Assembly (NCBI RefSeq): GCF_018687715.1
Contig: NC_056766.1
Span: 42,572,933 to 42,636,932 of the forward strand
Reading direction: 5' to 3'
From: Carya illinoinensis
Lineage: Eukaryota; Streptophyta; Magnoliopsida; Fagales; Juglandaceae
DNA: 64,000 nt
In this document: piece by piece, positions 60,184-64,000 of the stretch
Layout of the letters: each line of letters opens with the position of its first letter
Position numbering within the stretch: the stretch's first letter is position 1
Position numbers and translations under genes: made by a program
Notes under the pieces: model-generated
Seen by the model: the letters and a program-made list of their open reading frames with translations, nothing else
The model's database searches: none
Told to the model about the DNA's origin: nothing

Positions 60184-60408
60184 GTTAGGCCCTTTGTTTT
60201 CACAACTTCTCTTAATTCAATGCATTTTATCTTATCTAATCATTATAATTTTTTAAAATTTTTATACAAAATAAAATAAACAATTTAATTTTTTCAAATT
60301 TTAAAATAAAAATAATATTAAAAAATATTCTAATAATCTTTTATTCAATTTTTAATTTTAATTTCAATTCAACTCATCTCATCTCATTTAAAACAAACGA
60401 GTCCTAAC
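60184..60408 (-). mobile_element. MITE, second copy of the same family, inverted
   Basis: About 225 bp between gttaggccctttgtttt and aaaacaaacgagtcctaac, forming an imperfect terminal inverted repeat. On the minus strand the interior shows gagatgagatgagttgaat and aaatttgaaaaaattaaat, as in the copy at 58523. Confidence 0.65.
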
Positions 60409-62288
60409 AGTAATAGTGGGCTAATGACGGCTTCTTTATGGGTTTTGATAGCGTGGCTTCCATTTTCTTTTAATTATTGACCTGCTGGCTAGTGGCTAGC
60501 AACCATGGTTGTTGCCATTTTGAATATAATTTTATAATATAACTTTAAATTTAGTTTTATATAAGTTTTTGGTAAGTAAAGCATTTCTTATACTTTCAAT
60601 CGATCATCTATGTAATGTACCGTTCATTTTATTTGAGTATATCCATGATTTTGAATAATAACAGGCTTATTACGTACTCTCTTAGTACTTTTTTAATATT
60701 TTTTTATTTTTTTATTTATTTAATAGTTAAGAAATTGATTATTAATGAAATTTTATATTTTTTTATTTTTTCTTAATGATTCAAAATGTTAAAAAATAAT
60801 TTAAAAAATTAAAAATTAAAAATTTTAAATACACTAAAATAATAAAAAAATAATAAGAAGGAAGTAAATTGTCATCATCCACTTCGAATATCACCGTATA
60901 ATCTAGTTTGGTTAATTATTTATCAATTTTCAGATGTGAAAGAGCATCTGTATCATCCACGTTGTTGCCAATTTTCAGATGTGAAAGAGCATCCGTTGGT
61001 TATTTTTTTTTAACTTAATAATTAAAAAAGTGATTTTAAATATATTAATGTCTTTATAATAGAATTAAATTGAGACGAAGATATGACACCCGAAAATTGG
61101 TGGAGACCACTTATCCATGTGCATCGGTGTGTCCTATATATGGTTGAGTAATTCAATTGCGTTCCATATTTTCTCCCTCCTTAATTGAGACCAAATTGAT
61201 CAAGTTAATTAGGACCTACTCAAACATCTTTTTGGGCAAGCCAATAATGATTTTTCAAGAACATAGTGCCCATAAAACTTCTTATACCCTGTAATTTTAC
61301 TGACATGAATTCCAACTCAAAGCAATTTTGGATGTTAAGATTGGTATTTCAGATTATCTGTAAATAATAATGAAATAGTTTATGAATAGTTTGTGGATAG
61401 AAGTCTACTGTTTGCATTCCTTCACACGATTTCAAATTCAAGTCTTACTGCGTAAAACAAACGTCCAGATCTCACACCTATTAATTTTGTGTATGAATTC
61501 AAGACTTTTGAGATTTTCAAAAAATTGTCGAGATGAAGTTGTCAATACGGAGTGAGAAGACTTTTGAACTCAATATAGCTAGCATGTGGTTGTTGTCAAA
61601 GAAGTTGTCAAGAAGCTTCTCTTCATCTTTCTTTGACCCACTTCTGAGATATTTATAGGGGAATTAAATTGAGACGAAGATGTGTTCCATGTTAATTTTC
61701 TTGGTCCTTAATTCAGACCAAATTGATCAAGTTAATTAAGACCTACTCAAATTAATGTTGTTTCAAGAACATAAACCCACAGCTTCTTATCCCTTGTAAA
61801 AATAAATAAGAATTTAGTTTTTTGTGTTTATTAGCTAAATAGATTAAAAGTACTAGTGGGCGAGTGTCGGCTTATTTTGAATCGAATGGGTGAATTTTAT
61901 AAATATATATATTTATATATAATTCCTTCAAATGGCCATAGATGTTCATAAAATTAGTCACGTTCTTCGAGCAATTATAAGCGAAATAACCACACACACT
62001 TGTATTGGAAAGGAAAGAGATTCTTGGATTTTGACATTGAACCGCATAATTTAGCACTACTCTTTCTATTAAAAAAGAGTAAAGTCAATTACTATGGGAC
62101 CAAATTGATCATTTTATAAACTTTGAAGGTTGAAAATTCTGCAGTCGTATGTTGATTAATTAGCCGGCATGCAGGGTCCACGTTGTTGCCAAGAAGTAGT
62201 TGCCAACAATTAAGTTCCTCCTTTCTCTTACCCAATCTCTATAATTGGATCTCTTGCTAAACTGTAATCGCGCATACGTACTGAGAGC
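60409..62288 (+). promoter_or_regulatory. upstream region of TNL copy 3 with repeated modules
   Basis: Includes the second copy of the 57898 block (60530-60900), the gatttcaaattcaagtctta block with its downstream parts (61430-61640), ggaaaggaaagagattc (62008), accaaattgatcattttata (62100), and a TATA-like tctctataattgg at 62237-62249, about 40-50 bp before the ATG. Similar in order to the region ahead of 47663. Function inferred. Confidence 0.6.
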
Positions 62289-64000
62289 ATGACTTCTTCT
62301 ATGGCCTTTCAATTAGGAGCTTCTTCCTCTTCTTCATTCTCTTCGTCTTCTTCCAACCGTCCATGGAATCATGATGTATTTTTGAGCTTTAGAGGTGAAG
62401 ATGTTCGCTGTGGCTTTATTTCCCATCTAAATCATGCTTTGCGTCAAGATGGAATCAATACTTATATGGACAACACTGATCTTGAAATGGGAGAGGAAAT
62501 TTCACCAGCACTTTTCAAAGCTATTGAAGGGTCAATGATTTCTGTCATTGTACTATCTAAAAACTATACAGAATCTAGATGGTGCTTAGACGAGCTATTG
62601 AAGATTCTTGATTGCAAGGAAATAATTGTTCTACCAATTTTTTACTACGTAGATCCATCGGAAGTACGACATCAAAAAGGGATTTTTGGAGAATCCTTTG
62701 ATAAACTTGGAGATAAGCTCAAGGATAAAGCAAAGATGTTAAAATGGAAGGTAGCTTTGAAAAAAGTAGCCGATTTATCTGGTTTCTCATTAGCGAACTT
62801 CAGGTAAGCTTTGCCTATATGTACTTTCTCATCATGTGTATGCGTATATGATGCTATATATATTTGAGATATTTACGGGAAAAATTGAGACACCCAGGAT
62901 CTGACATGGCGGTGAAGATAAATTAAAATACAATAAGAAAAGTATTTTATATTTGTGATTATTTTTAGCATTGAATAAATATATGCAAAACATGGTCAAA
63001 TTTTAGAAATCATTTCTATTTTGGGATTTATTATCTACTACCAGTACTACCACATGATTAGTTTCACATAAGGTTATTGGAGAAAAAGAAGAGCAAGAAA
63101 TAAATAAAAATACATCTTTTTTTATTTCTTTTTGCCGTTTGTGTCTTTTGATGAATATATGAAATAAATATATAGAGGAAAATATGAAATTTCATCCATC
63201 AAATAACTGATGAATGATAGTTGGAAAAAAAAAATAATCAAGAAAAAGGGTGGGAATTGTTTATTATTTGGGTTATATAAAGAATAAGATTTGGCAATCC
63301 TTTAAATAAGTAGTGGTTTTTAGTTTCAATTTGTTTCTAGATATAAAGACTCATAAATACTCTTTAAGTAATTATAAGTTCCAGATTCAAGAATGGAAAA
63401 AGAAAAAAAAAAAAAAAGAGTTAACAGTTTGTTAATACATACAAAAGAATGAAAATGTAAGTCTAAAATGACAGAAGGGCACGGTAAATTAATTCACAAT
63501 CTAATATTGAAACATTTAGATTTAAGGAAGGAGAATGGCTACTCTTTGACATCGATCGTAACCTACTGCATGCTATCACTCTGTCATGCAGAAAAAAAGG
63601 AAAAAGAATATATACTTTAACTCAATCATATTCATGAGATGTCATTTACCTGTGCAAAATCTAAATTTTTCTTCTATTTTTTATTGATAGGGATTAGTTA
63701 GAATTGATCCAAAATATCATTCAGTGGGTGAACAAAAGAAAAGTACTAAACCAAACAACTTCAAGCGTTGCTGTGTATCCAATTGGGATAGAGTCTCGTA
63801 TACGAGACATTGATCAACATTTACGTATCGAAATGAATGATATTATACTCATGGTAGGGATATTTGGAACCGGTGGAATTGGTAAGACAACTATTGCAAA
63901 CGATATTTATAACAAGATTCGTTTTGAATTTGAAGGAAGTTGTTTTTTGAGAAATATTAGAGAAACTTCAAAACAAGTGGGAGGTCGGGTTCAGCTGCAA
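62289..64000 (+). CDS. TIR-NBS-LRR disease-resistance gene, 5' part (TIR exon, intron, start of NB-ARC)
   Basis: Exon 1 (62289-62803) encodes a complete TIR domain: Ser-rich leader, NHDVFLSFRGEDVR, EISPALFKAIEGS, SRWCLDELLKI (with the Glu expected for TIR NADase activity), VLPIFYYVDPSEVRHQKG and WKVALKKVADLSGF. The donor is GT at 62804 and the acceptor AG at 63689-63690. Exon 2 gives IQNIIQWVNKR, GIESRIRDI and the P-loop GIFGTGGIGKTT (63857-63892) and continues past the window. With this splice, exon 2 begins GAT then TAG (63695-63697), an in-frame stop; moving the acceptor to the next two AGs does not restore the frame. Readthrough of intron 1 also stops at once, giving a 172-residue TIR-only protein. 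Plant TNLs are intracellular immune receptors that act through NAD-derived signals. Whether this locus is functional is uncertain. Confidence 0.85.

Overview
This is plant nuclear DNA, most likely from a woody eudicot. The evidence is spliced TIR-NBS-LRR (TNL) resistance-gene exons, Ty1/copia elements including a Sirevirus-type one, LINE pieces, a CACTA transposon of about 15.8 kb, and an endogenous pararetrovirus (Caulimoviridae). Two AT-rich MITEs with runs of 'gagatgag' and 'ggatttgaaaaagttgaat' resemble a family I associate from memory with Fagales (walnut, hickory, oak). The order is a moderate-confidence inference and the species is not determined.

Layout. 1-5112: 3' part of a Sirevirus-like copia element with gag, no pol, a multiple polypurine-tract zone and a 3' LTR. 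5605-11622: a decayed TNL, with a TIR remnant, then a TRIM, a copia and a LINE piece, then an LRR and C-terminal part. 12075-17845: a LINE 3' fragment abutting a minus-strand copia whose 3' LTR is truncated. 19515-29960: two copies of an endogenous pararetrovirus joined head-to-head. One minus-strand copy carries movement protein, coat protein, protease, RT, RNase H and a second ORF. One plus-strand copy starts inside RT. Together they form a 3 kb inverted repeat. 30876-46699: a CACTA element with terminal inverted repeats, a TCA target duplication, a dense subterminal palindrome array, and TNPD-type and TNPA/Ptta-type genes. 46703-52545: a second TNL (47663-50759, NB-ARC deleted) and duplicated upstream sequence, including a paralogous empty copy of the CACTA insertion site. 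52560-57340: a LINE fragment between direct repeats, a putative LTR with primer-binding site, and an intronless epsin (ENTH) pseudogene. 57345-62280: AT-rich DNA with two MITEs and repeated TNL-upstream modules. 62289-64000: a third TNL running off the window, with a complete TIR exon and a P-loop exon, but with an in-frame stop at the predicted exon junction.

Overall this is a resistance-gene cluster that grew by tandem duplication and was then heavily invaded. None of the three TNL loci is clearly intact within the window, and every retroelement and viral gene carries stops, frameshifts or deletions. The best-preserved coding units are the CACTA TNPA-like gene, the LRR and C-terminal exons of the second TNL, and the TIR exon of the third. 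The most informative structures are the inverted pararetrovirus pair, the CACTA element with its in-window empty site, and the repeated promoter-proximal modules in front of the TIR exons.
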